Notes under the pieces: model-generated
What the model was told of the DNA's origin: nothing
What the model saw: the letters and a program-made list of their open reading frames with translations, nothing else
Database searches by the model: none
Position numbers and translations under genes: made by a program
In this document: positions 42,026 through 51,667 of the stretch, piece by piece
How the letters are laid out: every line of letters starts with the position of its first letter
Position numbering within the stretch: the stretch's first letter is position 1
Assembly: GCA_002409525.1 (NCBI GenBank)
Contig: DHNM01000071.1
Coordinates: 1 to 59,846, forward strand
From: Eubacterium sp. UBA5416
GTDB taxonomy: Bacteria; Bacillota; Clostridia; Lachnospirales; Lachnospiraceae
Reading direction: 5' to 3'
DNA: 59,846 nt

Positions 42026-42799
42026 TCAATCTTTATCGAAAATAATGTTATGGGTATCATTCGTATAATCTTCTAAATGAAGTGTGCCCGATTCATTCAA
42101 TATCTTCGGAAGAATCGCCGCCGCTCTAGTCATCTTATCCTCAAGCTTTTCGTCTTTTCCAAGGGCTATCCTGACATTTCCATAATGTAACGTGAACTCA
42201 TCATGTTCGGACAGTTCTACACTGTCAGGCCTGACGCCATATTTGTCAAACATCCTCATAAGTTCCAGAATACTGTCAAAAATCCGAGAGTCTTTTACTT
42301 TTAATTTCGCTCCCTCCTCCGCCTTATCAGATACAAGCCCTGTGATCAGCGGCACATCTGCATATTCTCTGTAATTATCGGAAGTTTCCTGTTCCACCTC
42401 CTCTTTCAGCATCGTCTGCAACACAACTCCATTCTTGTCAAAATAACAATTCTTTCCTTCATATTCCACGTATCCGATTGGGTATCTCTCATTTACATGA
42501 ATAATAATTGAATTGTGATTCTGGTACTCGACATCTACAGAATCTATAAATGTCTGATTGTTATATGCGATATGCCTCTTAAATCTTGACATCAGGAAAG
42601 TATTCCAGGAAAACGGTTCTTTCATGACCATACGTTTTATCTCATCCTCTGTATAGCGTTCATTTCCCTCAACCTGAACATTCGTCGTATAAAAAATACT
42701 GATAAACAACAGAACTCCCACCAGAATAATTCCGCCGACCGAGGCTCTGATCAGACGTTTTTTTCTCTTTGGCAGCCCCCTTTTCCTTTTGTGTCCCAT
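42026..42799 (-). CDS. divIB: Cell division protein DivIB/FtsQ
   Basis: A 257-residue bitopic membrane protein. A basic N-terminus (GHKRKRGLPKRKKRLIR) precedes one membrane helix (VGGIILVGVLLFISIFY), then an external POTRA domain (VQVEGNERYTEDEIKRMV, with SVDVEYQNHNSIIIHVNERYPIGYVEYEG) and the beta domain. It binds FtsL and its partner at the septum. The frame is open to 42829, but GGAGG lies 5 bases before the ATG at 42799. It is the second gene after murA. Confidence 0.92.
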   Translation of the reverse strand: MGHKRKRGLPKRKKRLIRASVGGIILVGVLLFISIFYTTNVQVEGNERYTEDEIKRMVMKEPFSWNTFLMSRFKRHIAYNNQTFIDSVDVEYQNHNSIIIHVNERYPIGYVEYEGKNCYFDKNGVVLQTMLKEEVEQETSDNYREYADVPLITGLVSDKAEEGAKLKVKDSRIFDSILELMRMFDKYGVRPDSVELSEHDEFTLHYGNVRIALGKDEKLEDKMTRAAAILPKILNESGTLHLEDYTNDTHNIIFDKD

Positions 42800-42829
42800 G
42801 AAATCCTCCGCACGCCTAAACCTAAACAT

Positions 42830-44083
42830 TCAATCAATTTTTCTCATTATTCTTCCACCCAGACTCTGGATATCACCGCATACATCCTGATATCCGCGTT
42901 CAATATGGTGAATCCCCCTGATCCGTGTGGTTCCTTTCGCACAAAGTCCGGCCACAATAAGGGCCGCACCGCCTCTTAAGTCACAGGCTTCAACATCTGC
43001 ACCATAAAGAGGACATCCATGAACAACCGCAGTACTTCCCTCTATTTGGATATCCGCACCCATTTTTCTCATCTGCAGAGCAGCTTTAAAACGATTCTCA
43101 AATATCGTCTCATTCACCTGACTCATTCCCGGAACCCCGGCACATACAGCCAAAAAAGGAGATTGAAGATCCGTGGGAAATCCTGGATATTCTTCGGTTT
43201 CAAGATATGCAGCCGGGTACTTAAGATTCCGACTGTCTGTTAATAGTTTACCACCTTTTACTTCATATTGTCCACCCATTTTATAATATACTGAAAGAAG
43301 AGCACTCATCTCCTCTTCAGGGGCATTATCCAGCGTGATTTTTCCTCTCGTCGCTGCCCCCGCCAGAAGATATGTCCCGGCTACAATCCGGTCTGCAGGT
43401 ACCTGAAAACTGGTTTCCGTAAGCACAGATACACCTTCGATGATAATCCTGCCGCTTTCCTCCCCTTTTATCTTCGCACCCATGGCCCGCAGAAGGCGGC
43501 ACAGATGTACAATTTCCGGTTCTCTCGCACAATTTTCAAGTACAGTCACCCCGTCGGCACAGACAGCACCCAGAATTCCATTTTCCGTAGCACCCACACT
43601 GCGTCTTTCAAACCGAAAATATCCGCCCTTCATTTCATCTGCATATCCTTTGATCTCTCCATCTTCCACGGTAAGATGTGCTCCAAGTTTCTCCAGAACT
43701 AAAAGATGTAAGTCGACGGGTCTTTTCCCAATCGTACAGCCTCCGGGCAGTCCGATTTGGACTCTTTTCTTTCTGCCAAGCAGAGCTCCCATTAAAATAA
43801 CAGAGGAGCGCATCTGATCAGCATACGCTCCCGGTATTACTTCCGAATATATATTACTGCAGTCCAGGTATATGTCATTGGCGTCTCTTTTGACCCTGGC
43901 ACCAATACTTTTTAAAATCTGTTCCATACACTGCACATCTAAAATATCAGGACAGCCTTTCAGACAAAGCGTTCCATTTTGCAGCAGGGCAGCTGCCATC
44001 ATGGGCAGAACAGCGTTTTTTGACCCCTGAATACATACTTCTCCATCCAGAGGAATTCCCCCTTCAATTTCATATAGGCCCAA
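42830..44083 (-). CDS. murA: UDP-N-acetylglucosamine 1-carboxyvinyltransferase
   Basis: A 417-residue enzyme that adds enolpyruvate to UDP-GlcNAc, the first committed step of peptidoglycan synthesis. The N-terminal GSKNAVLP has the conserved Lys-Asn pair. The loop GLPGGCTIGKRPVDLH carries the catalytic Cys, the target of fosfomycin, so it is predicted sensitive at that residue. Others: SVGATENGI and DLRGGAALIVAGLCAKGTTRI. The start is TTG at 44083, 9 bases after GGGAG. It opens a murA-divIB operon that runs away from the inverted ftsW. Confidence 0.96.
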   Translation of the reverse strand: MGLYEIEGGIPLDGEVCIQGSKNAVLPMMAAALLQNGTLCLKGCPDILDVQCMEQILKSIGARVKRDANDIYLDCSNIYSEVIPGAYADQMRSSVILMGALLGRKKRVQIGLPGGCTIGKRPVDLHLLVLEKLGAHLTVEDGEIKGYADEMKGGYFRFERRSVGATENGILGAVCADGVTVLENCAREPEIVHLCRLLRAMGAKIKGEESGRIIIEGVSVLTETSFQVPADRIVAGTYLLAGAATRGKITLDNAPEEEMSALLSVYYKMGGQYEVKGGKLLTDSRNLKYPAAYLETEEYPGFPTDLQSPFLAVCAGVPGMSQVNETIFENRFKAALQMRKMGADIQIEGSTAVVHGCPLYGADVEACDLRGGAALIVAGLCAKGTTRIRGIHHIERGYQDVCGDIQSLGGRIMRKID

Positions 44084-44137
44084 TGCTTTTAGCTCCCGTC
44101 AGTCTTCTCTCAATATAATATGCATTCGGCACACACT

Positions 44138-44166
44138 TTGACACGGCACACTAGCCGCCATAAGAC
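44138..44166 (+). promoter_or_regulatory. Candidate promoter of the inverted ftsW
   Basis: TTGACA at 44138-44143 is exact; the -10 at 17 bp is weak (TAAGAC). It lies 88 bases before the ATG. It shares the 170-base gap with the start of murA. Confidence 0.35.
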
Positions 44167-44253
44167 TTCCGGCTCCTGCATAACAGCGCTCTCGGAATCA
44201 TAAACTAATGAAAAAGACTCCATACGTTATGCGTAATATCTGAAAGGTCCGCT

Positions 44254-45330
44254 ATGAAAAAAAAATCACGCATTGACTATACCTTATTTGTTCTCGTAAT
44301 TTTTCTGGTCATCTGCGGTCTTGTACTGCTCTTTTCAACCAGTGCATATAACGGCCGTGTCAAATTCAATGACAGTTCATACTATTTCAAAAAACAGCTG
44401 TTCGCAACCGTTCTCGGCTTTATTGCCATGATTATCGTATCCCGGATGGATTATCACAGAGTTCTCGCACTGGCTCCGGCTCTGTATATTCTATCGCTTA
44501 TGCTGTCCCTGGCTGTTCTGTTCATCGGTGACGAATATAACGGCTCCAAGCGCTGGCTATCTCTCGGACCACTGTCCTTTCAGCCTTCGGAATATGCGAA
44601 ACTTGCTGTTATACTCTTTCTTGCCTATCTAATTGAAAGATCAAAAAAGAAAACAACAGGACTCGGGTTTATGCTTAAGATTCTGGCGAGTGTACTCCCG
44701 ATTATCGCACTTGTGGGTTCAAACAACCTGAGCACCGCTATCATCATCCTGGGAATTGCCGTCATCACAATCTTTGTCTCCAATCCGCGGTATCTTCCAT
44801 TTATTGGAATCGGCTGTGCAGGTATCGGCCTCGTGGCTGTCTTCCTCGGTATGGAAAGCTATCGAATGGAACGGCTTGCCATCTGGCGAAATCCGGAAGG
44901 CTATGAAAAAGGCTTTCAGACGATCCAGGGGCTCTACGCCATCGGAAGCGGAGGGATCTTTGGGAAAGGGCTTGGGAGTTCTCTTCAAAAACTCGGTTTC
45001 GTCCCCGAAGCCCAAAATGACATGATCTTTTCCATCATATGTGAAGAGACCGGTCTTGTCGGGGCGAGCCTGGTGATCCTCCTCTTCGTGCTTCTGGTCT
45101 GGAGACTCATGGTAATATCCACCCATGCCCCGGACCTGTCCGGTGCGCTGATTGCAGCGGGAATCATGGGTCACATGGCCATCCAGGTCATCTTAAATAT
45201 CGCTGTTGTGACCAACACAATTCCGAACACCGGAATCACTCTGCCTTTCGTCAGTTACGGTGGCACCTCTGTCTTATTTCTTCTAAGTGAGATGGGGATG
45301 GCATTATCAGTCAGCCGTCAGATGTTATAA
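44254..45330 (+). CDS. ftsW: SEDS peptidoglycan polymerase (FtsW/SpoVE type)
   Basis: A 358-residue membrane protein with about ten helices. SEDS signatures are GSKRWLSLGPLSFQPSEYAKLAVILFLAYLI and NTIPNTGITLPFVSYGGTSVLFLLSEMGMALSVSR. As glycan polymerase it works with the class B PBPs coded upstream. It is the only gene of the dcw cluster on the plus strand. Its TAA overlaps the murD TAA tail to tail in TTATAA (45325-45330), while its start diverges from murA. Whether it is the division FtsW or the spore-cortex SpoVE cannot be settled from sequence. AAAGG precedes the ATG. Confidence 0.93.
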   Translation: MKKKSRIDYTLFVLVIFLVICGLVLLFSTSAYNGRVKFNDSSYYFKKQLFATVLGFIAMIIVSRMDYHRVLALAPALYILSLMLSLAVLFIGDEYNGSKRWLSLGPLSFQPSEYAKLAVILFLAYLIERSKKKTTGLGFMLKILASVLPIIALVGSNNLSTAIIILGIAVITIFVSNPRYLPFIGIGCAGIGLVAVFLGMESYRMERLAIWRNPEGYEKGFQTIQGLYAIGSGGIFGKGLGSSLQKLGFVPEAQNDMIFSIICEETGLVGASLVILLFVLLVWRLMVISTHAPDLSGALIAAGIMGHMAIQVILNIAVVTNTIPNTGITLPFVSYGGTSVLFLLSEMGMALSVSRQML

Positions 45331-46686
45331 TTCCCGTACATACTCTTTAAACTTATCTCCGCGCTGTTCATAGCTGTCAAACTGCCCCCAGCTGGCACAC
45401 GCGGGGGACAGGAGCACGGCATCACCCGGCAGGGCAAGCAAAGCACACTTTTCCACCGCCTCTTTCAGATCCTCACACAGGATAATCTTATCTGCAGGAA
45501 ATGAACATGCTCTTGCCGCTTTGGCTATCTTCTCCTTTGTCTGTCCGATGAGCACAAGATACTTTACCCTGCCGTCAAATTCACGGATCCAGCTGTCATA
45601 AGAAGACTGCTTGTCGAAACCGCCTCCAATCAGAAGTGTCGGCCGGTTCATCGCCTGAATACCTTTGATCGCAGCGTCGGGGTTCGTCCCCTTTGAGTCA
45701 TTGTAATATGCAACCCGGTTTTTTTCCGTCACATACTCGATGCGGTGTTCTACACCCTTGAAACTTTTTACTGTCTCCTGTATACATTCAACCGGTACAC
45801 CGATGCAGATAGCCATAGCAGCCGCTGTCATCACATTTTCATAGTTATGCAGGCCCAGGATCTTGAGATCTGCGGTATCGACCACTTCGCGCTCAGCTTG
45901 TCCATCCCGGTACATGATACGTCCCCGGTCCAGGTAAATGCCTTCCCTCAGCACACGAGAAGATGAAAAATAGATCACTTTTGGTTTTATGGTCTCCCCA
46001 AACTTTCTCAGAATCTGATCCTCATAATTCAAAATGCAGAAATCATCCGGTGTCTGATTGCACGTAATTCGCTCTTTGACCCTTATGTATTCTTCCATAG
46101 TATGGTGACGATTCATGTGATCTTCGGTGATATTTGTGATTGCACTGACTTTCGGATGAAAGGTGCTGACCGTCTCCAGCTGAAAGCTGGAAATCTCGGC
46201 TACAGTCACAGAATTTTCTGTTGTCTTGGCAGCTACCTTTGTATAGGGAACTCCGATATTTCCAACTACAAATGTCTCAGGATGATAATTCTTCATAATC
46301 TCTCCCAGAAGTGTCGTCGTAGTCGTCTTTCCGTTAGTCCCTGTAACTGCCATCAGTATTCCTGATCCGAACCGGTAGGCAAGTTCCACTTCACCCCAGA
46401 TTGGAATGCCGGCATCCTGTATGCTTTTGACAACGGGCAGATCCATCGGAACTCCGGGGCTTAACACCACCAGATCTATTTTATCCATAAGCTTTTTTGA
46501 AAATTCTCCGGTTACCACCTGTATATTTTCAGGACTCTCTATCTTTTTTAAAACCTCTTCCGGTTTTAATTTATCATTTCCATCGTAGATCAAAGGAAAC
46601 GCGCCAACTTTCAATAAAAGAGCAGCAGCGCCGATTCCGCTTTTTCCTGCTCCAAACACGCAGACCTTTTTCCCCTGTATATTCAT
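45325..46686 (-). CDS. murD: UDP-N-acetylmuramoyl-L-alanine:D-glutamate ligase
   Basis: A 453-residue ATP-dependent ligase that adds D-glutamate to UDP-MurNAc-L-Ala. The N-terminal Rossmann-like domain has VFGAGKSGIGAA. The central ATP site is VTGTNGKTTTTTLLGEI, followed by ISSFQLETV and NITEDHMNRH (His/Asp). The C-terminal domain contains YYNDSKGTNPDAAIKGI and LLIGGGFDKQ. The length is normal. It lies 27 bases after mraY, and its end meets the inverted ftsW. Confidence 0.97.
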   Translation of the reverse strand: MNIQGKKVCVFGAGKSGIGAAALLLKVGAFPLIYDGNDKLKPEEVLKKIESPENIQVVTGEFSKKLMDKIDLVVLSPGVPMDLPVVKSIQDAGIPIWGEVELAYRFGSGILMAVTGTNGKTTTTTLLGEIMKNYHPETFVVGNIGVPYTKVAAKTTENSVTVAEISSFQLETVSTFHPKVSAITNITEDHMNRHHTMEEYIRVKERITCNQTPDDFCILNYEDQILRKFGETIKPKVIYFSSSRVLREGIYLDRGRIMYRDGQAEREVVDTADLKILGLHNYENVMTAAAMAICIGVPVECIQETVKSFKGVEHRIEYVTEKNRVAYYNDSKGTNPDAAIKGIQAMNRPTLLIGGGFDKQSSYDSWIREFDGRVKYLVLIGQTKEKIAKAARACSFPADKIILCEDLKEAVEKCALLALPGDAVLLSPACASWGQFDSYEQRGDKFKEYVREL

Positions 46687-46713
46687 TACTTTTCCTCCTA
46701 AAATAAAATCCGG

Positions 46714-47673
46714 CTATACCCCAAGCATTGCAGTCAGGGCAAGCATGCCCGTTACAATAGAAAACACTGCAACTACGCGGGTCTCCGACCATCCCATCAA
46801 TTCAAAATGGTGATGAATCGGTGTCATCTTGAATATTCGCTTCCCATGTGTAATCTTAAAATAAGTGACCTGTAAAATAACGGATAATATTTCAAATAGA
46901 TATATAAATCCGACAATCGGTATAAAAAGCGGCATCTGAAGTATGTAGGCCGTTCCGGCTACGAATCCGCCGAGTGCGAGCGACCCTGTATCTCCCATAA
47001 ATACCTTGGCCGGAAATACATTAAACAAAAGAAAACCCGCCAGTGCTCCAATCACGGCGCAGATCATCGGTTCAATTCCACTTTCCTCTCCGATTGCTAT
47101 TACCATGAAAAAAACAGCTACTATGATGGTCACGCTTGACGCCAGCCCGTCAAGCCCATCGGTGAAGTTTACCCCATTGACCGTCCCAAGTACTACAAAA
47201 AACAGCAGTGGAATAGCCATCCACCCTATATCGAGCATTTTGCCCGGATAGAACGGGATTTTCATACTCAGCGGCACATCTGTATAGTGAATCATATAAA
47301 ACGCGAATATCGCGGTCACTACGATCTGACACACCAGCTTCTGCCCCGCAAGGAGGCCATCTGATCTTCTCATCACAACTTTTAAGTAATCATCTAAAAA
47401 ACCAATCAGGCCAAATCCCAGTGTTAAAAATAAAACCGGAATAATCTTTGGATATTCCTTTACATAAAACAAGGCCGTAACCGTTGTAGATATCAGGAAG
47501 ATCAGCCCGCCCATCGTGGGTGTTCCGGCCTTCTTCAGATGAGACCTTACACCCTCTATGCGCTCTGTCTGATCAATTCCAAGCTTTCGCAGAAACGGTA
47601 TGATGATCGGTCCCAATACGATGCTTATGACAAATGCCAAGAGCACCGGGATTACTATGATTTTATAATCCAT
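46714..47673 (-). CDS. mraY: Phospho-N-acetylmuramoyl-pentapeptide transferase
   Basis: A 319-residue ten-helix membrane enzyme that makes lipid I from UDP-MurNAc-pentapeptide and undecaprenyl phosphate. Signature parts: GTPTMGGLIF, GFLDDYLKV (Asp pair), NFTDGLDGLASS, VFMGDTGSLALGG and MTPIHHHFELMGWSETRVV (HHH motif). The frame extends to 47730, but GGAGG stands 5 bases before the ATG at 47673. It lies between the SpoVD-like PBP and murD. Confidence 0.97.
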   Translation of the reverse strand: MDYKIIVIPVLLAFVISIVLGPIIIPFLRKLGIDQTERIEGVRSHLKKAGTPTMGGLIFLISTTVTALFYVKEYPKIIPVLFLTLGFGLIGFLDDYLKVVMRRSDGLLAGQKLVCQIVVTAIFAFYMIHYTDVPLSMKIPFYPGKMLDIGWMAIPLLFFVVLGTVNGVNFTDGLDGLASSVTIIVAVFFMVIAIGEESGIEPMICAVIGALAGFLLFNVFPAKVFMGDTGSLALGGFVAGTAYILQMPLFIPIVGFIYLFEILSVILQVTYFKITHGKRIFKMTPIHHHFELMGWSETRVVAVFSIVTGMLALTAMLGV

Positions 47674-47737
47674 ACCCTCCTCCATTCGTGAACACTGCTT
47701 TAGTATATATCCTTGAAAGTTTGATTGCAAGGTATAA

Positions 47738-49504
47738 TTATTCGTTTTCCTCGCTATCTTCGCCCTTTTCGATCACTTCGCTCTTTTCAATCCCCAGATA
47801 GGGAAATATATTTTCAAAAACACTTCTCATGGCGGGTGCGGCTATCGTGCCGCCCCAGTAGATACCTTTTGGATTATCGATGAGTAAAAGACCCAGCACC
47901 TTCGGATTGTCTGTGGGTGCAAATCCAAGAAAAGAAGAGATATATCGATTGGCACTACGCGGAAGTGTCTGGGAAGTCGCTGTCTTTCCCCCGATTTTAT
48001 ACCCTTCGATCTTCGCATTTTTGCCGGATCCCTCCGATACCACACTCTCCAGAATATCACATACTTCTTTAGAAATTTCCTTCGAGAGAATACCGTCTTT
48101 CGTCTTAAATTTCAGTTTATCAATTGAATTTCCGTCATCATCGACCACCTCCACACCAAAATGCGGTGTGATCCTGGTTCCGCCGTTCACCAGAGAACTG
48201 GCCGTTGCGGCAAGCTGCATAGGCGTCACCTGAAAACTTTGTCCGAAGGACATCGTGGCAAGCTCCACAGGACCGACATTTGCCTTTTTATGCATGATCG
48301 TATTCGCCTCGCCGGGGAGATCAACACCGGTTTTATCCATTACGCCAAACTTTTCCAGATATTTATAAAAATTATCGACTCCCAGCCGCAGGCCCACATC
48401 GATAAATACCGGGTTACACGAGTTCTGTGCCCCCTCTACAAAAGTCTCCGCGCCGTGTCCGGTTCTCTTATGACAGTGGATTCTTCTGTCCTCTACAACC
48501 CGATAGCCGTTGCAGGTGAATGTATCATCCGGTTTTACAACGCCCTCCTCGAGAGCTGCAGACATTGTAAATATCTTAAAACAGGATCCGGGCTCATATG
48601 TATCATTTATGCACGGATTTCTCCACATCTGATTGCGCAGATCCTGGATCTTCTTTTCATCAAACCCAGAAGTATCCACATCATAATTTAAGGTAAACGG
48701 ATCATTTAAGTCAAACTCCGGAACACTTACACAGGAATAAATCTCCCCATTCTGCGGATTCATGAGCAGAATAGAGACGGAATCTGCCTGGTGTTCCTCC
48801 ATCACCTTTTTCGCGGCCTGCTCACAGTAAAGCTGAATATTGGAGTCAATGCTTGTGCGCAGATTATAACCCGCAACCGGTTCCACACGGCTTTCTCCAA
48901 TCGCATCGAGTTCAACACCCCTGGCGTCCGTAGTGGTCAGAATCTTTCCGTTGATCCCCTCAAGCACATCTTCGTACTTGACCTCAAGTCCGATGATTCC
49001 CTGATTATCTGCTCCCGTAAAGCCAAGGACATGCGAAGCTAACGTGTCATATGGATAGTACCTTTTGAAATCTTCATCCACTTTCACCCCGCTGTATCCA
49101 TAACCTCGGATTTTATCGCCGGTCTCCTTGTCCACATTTGTCTTCACACGCTCTATTGATGAACGTTTTTCCACTCTTTTCCTTGCTTCCTCTTCCGGAA
49201 TCTGAAGCTCCTTTACAAGCATTTTGATAATGCCCTCGGGATCCTCAACCTGACTATGTATTACAGATATTGTACAAACCGTCTTATTTGCGGCGAGAAC
49301 CACTCCGTTGCTGTCTAATATCTTTCCGCGGGCCGCCTTGATATCTCTTTCTCGCTCGTGAAGCTGGTCGGCCTTGTTTGAATAATAATCGGATCTGAAT
49401 ACCATCAGATATACAAGCCTGCCTACAAGTCCGAGAAGCATTGCCGCACACAAAAAGAAGATAACGACTACCTTCTTCTTGTTATAGGTCTTATTTTTGC
49501 GCAT
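47738..49504 (-). CDS. spoVD: Class B penicillin-binding protein, SpoVD-like, with KTA in place of KTG
   Basis: A 588-residue transpeptidase. One N-terminal membrane helix (KVVVIFFLCAAMLLGLVGRLVY) is followed by a dimerisation domain and a transpeptidase domain. The active-site serine lies in EPGSCFKIFT (SxxK) near residue 305, and SCN in NSCNPVF. The third motif reads GGKTATSQ; KTG has become KTA by a GCG codon. Its neighbour PBP has GGKTGTAQ, so the change is specific. No PASTA domain is present, unlike B. subtilis SpoVD. By order (after FtsI/PBP2B, before mraY) and the Cys in SCFK, it resembles the spore-cortex enzyme SpoVD; a vegetative role is not excluded. Confidence 0.88.
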   Translation of the reverse strand: MRKNKTYNKKKVVVIFFLCAAMLLGLVGRLVYLMVFRSDYYSNKADQLHERERDIKAARGKILDSNGVVLAANKTVCTISVIHSQVEDPEGIIKMLVKELQIPEEEARKRVEKRSSIERVKTNVDKETGDKIRGYGYSGVKVDEDFKRYYPYDTLASHVLGFTGADNQGIIGLEVKYEDVLEGINGKILTTTDARGVELDAIGESRVEPVAGYNLRTSIDSNIQLYCEQAAKKVMEEHQADSVSILLMNPQNGEIYSCVSVPEFDLNDPFTLNYDVDTSGFDEKKIQDLRNQMWRNPCINDTYEPGSCFKIFTMSAALEEGVVKPDDTFTCNGYRVVEDRRIHCHKRTGHGAETFVEGAQNSCNPVFIDVGLRLGVDNFYKYLEKFGVMDKTGVDLPGEANTIMHKKANVGPVELATMSFGQSFQVTPMQLAATASSLVNGGTRITPHFGVEVVDDDGNSIDKLKFKTKDGILSKEISKEVCDILESVVSEGSGKNAKIEGYKIGGKTATSQTLPRSANRYISSFLGFAPTDNPKVLGLLLIDNPKGIYWGGTIAAPAMRSVFENIFPYLGIEKSEVIEKGEDSEENE

Positions 49505-49566
49505 AGAGTCACCCCATAGAAACCATTAATAAACTATATGGCTATTTCCATGGGGTTAGTACTTTT

Positions 49567-51654
49567 TCATTCATTCGTAATTTCAGCGTCGGAATTTGTC
49601 ACTCCATCGCTTAACATATCATTGCTTCCCGCCTCGCCGGAGTTTTCGCTGTCCGGAGGGCTCGGAACATTTTCATCCACAACACCGTCGGCTTTATTCG
49701 ATGTTGTATCTTTATCCGGTGCTTCTACAGCCGACGGATCCGTCGGAAAAACATTCAGATAAGGCAGCAGCTCCTTCATAATTTTTTTATAGATTCGCTG
49801 AGGATATATGCTGTTTGCCTGAATATCCGCGTTTGGCTCATCCACTACGACATACAGGACAACCTGCGGATTCTCAAGTGGTGCGAAACCGATGAAGGAG
49901 ACCAGATATTTTTTATCAGTTCTCGGTATCTTCTGCGCTGTTCCTGTCTTTCCGCCCATGCTGTATCCCGGCACTTTAGCTTTCGCGCCGGAACCGTCGG
50001 ATTCCATAACAGTACCCAGATATTTTCGAACTTCATTGCTTACATCCGGTGAAATGGTCTTTCTGACCATAACCGGAGCTGTGTTTTTGACTACAGCTCC
50101 ATTGCCGTCTGTCACAGATCGAACCACATACGGCTTATAATAAGTTCCTCCGTTGATCACCGATGAAAATGCTGAAATCTCCTGAATCATTGTGCCGGTA
50201 AAGCCCTGCCCGAATGCCGCGGTGGCAAGTTCTGTCGGACCTAAGCTCTGTTGACTGTGAAGAATACCACTGCTTTCCCCCGGCAGGTCTATTCCCGTGT
50301 AATCCCCAAAATTAAATATTTTCTGATACTTAAGGAAATTCTCAGATCCGGTCTTATTCGCAATATCCATCATGGCAACATTGCAGGAATATTTCAGACT
50401 ATCCCCCAGGGATAATGTCCCGTGCCCATTTGGGTAGACTGCACACTTGATTTTGAGACCTGAAACGGTTTTAAATCCGTTACAGTAATAAGTGTCATCT
50501 GTCGAAATACTCCCGCTTTCAAGTGCTGCGGCGACCGTCATAGGTTTCACGGTGGAACCCGGTTCAAATGTATCGGAAATACAAAAATTTCTCCAGAGTT
50601 TATTTAAAGCGTTCAGCTGAGCCTTATCGTCCATCGCCGCAATCTCTTCGTCCGAATAGAATGGTTTCAAATCCCTCGGATTATTTAAGTCATACCAGTC
50701 AGAAGAATCCATTCCCAGGATTTCTCCTGTATTGGGATTCATCGCCACGACACCGACATTTTTTGCTCCGGAAGCCCCGTTCGGACCATTGGCCATCTCG
50801 TTTTCATAAGATTCAAGAGCATTTCTTATAATCTGCTGGATATTCGTATCGATGGAAGAGATTATATTCTTTCCATCCACCGGATCCTGAATGGTCTGTT
50901 CCACATCGGCGTCAGAATTAAAATAGCCGAATTGACGGCCATTTATGCCATTTAAAAGACTTGAATAGTATCCTTCTATTCCCCAGTCAGCCGTTGTCCC
51001 GTCGTAGGTAAACCCGATCAGATCGGCTGCCATGGAATTCATGGGGTATTTTCTGACATAGGTCTCTTCAAACCATACACCCTTCACTCTCTGCCGCATC
51101 AGTTTCTCTTCATCACTTAGGTCTTTGTTTTCCTCATTCTCCAGATCAAGATAGTCTTCAAGCTTTTTCTTATCTGTGATCGAGAGCTCTTTTTTTAAGA
51201 TCTGATACTGACTGTTTTTAGTTTTCTTATCCTCCAGACGAGAACGAATATCGTTCTCATCAAGACCAAGGACGTCAACCAGTGCCTTTACGGTAGGCTC
51301 CAGATATCTCTTGACAGATTCGTTTTTTACCGTAATTTCACTATTTACAATTTTACAGTCCAGAATCACATTATAAACTTTTTCACTGGTAGCTAAAATT
51401 GTACCGTTTCTGTCCTGAATCTCACCCCTTTTAAAAGGGATCACACGGCTGTCATACTGCTGCTGTGTCTGATTCAAAACCTGACGTTTATAATCTCCGT
51501 GATCATTGGCATTAATATACGTAATTCGAAGCGCTAAACCGACGAAAGCCAGCACGACTAAGATGAATAGTCCTACCAGCTTTCTGCTTATCCTGCCGTC
51601 TGTTTTTCTTGTATTCATTTTGTTTTGACGCTTCTTCGTTCTTCTTTTGCTCAA
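49567..51654 (-). CDS. Class B penicillin-binding protein, division type (FtsI/PBP2B)
   Basis: A 695-residue transpeptidase for septal wall synthesis. The N-terminus is basic (SKRRTKKRQNKMNTRK) followed by one membrane helix (KLVGLFILVVLAFVGLALRITY). The dimerisation domain is followed by the transpeptidase domain: SxxK in EPGSTVKPMT, SCN in YSCNVAMMD, and KTG in GGKTGTAQKIP. The last 60 residues form an acidic, Ser/Asp/Pro-rich tail with no known domain. The start is TTG at 51654, 7 bases after GAGG; an ATG at codon 13 is a weaker choice. It overlaps nothing and lies 13 bases after ftsL. Confidence 0.92.
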   Translation of the reverse strand: MSKRRTKKRQNKMNTRKTDGRISRKLVGLFILVVLAFVGLALRITYINANDHGDYKRQVLNQTQQQYDSRVIPFKRGEIQDRNGTILATSEKVYNVILDCKIVNSEITVKNESVKRYLEPTVKALVDVLGLDENDIRSRLEDKKTKNSQYQILKKELSITDKKKLEDYLDLENEENKDLSDEEKLMRQRVKGVWFEETYVRKYPMNSMAADLIGFTYDGTTADWGIEGYYSSLLNGINGRQFGYFNSDADVEQTIQDPVDGKNIISSIDTNIQQIIRNALESYENEMANGPNGASGAKNVGVVAMNPNTGEILGMDSSDWYDLNNPRDLKPFYSDEEIAAMDDKAQLNALNKLWRNFCISDTFEPGSTVKPMTVAAALESGSISTDDTYYCNGFKTVSGLKIKCAVYPNGHGTLSLGDSLKYSCNVAMMDIANKTGSENFLKYQKIFNFGDYTGIDLPGESSGILHSQQSLGPTELATAAFGQGFTGTMIQEISAFSSVINGGTYYKPYVVRSVTDGNGAVVKNTAPVMVRKTISPDVSNEVRKYLGTVMESDGSGAKAKVPGYSMGGKTGTAQKIPRTDKKYLVSFIGFAPLENPQVVLYVVVDEPNADIQANSIYPQRIYKKIMKELLPYLNVFPTDPSAVEAPDKDTTSNKADGVVDENVPSPPDSENSGEAGSNDMLSDGVTNSDAEITNE

Positions 51655-51667
51655 TTTGCGTCCTCAC

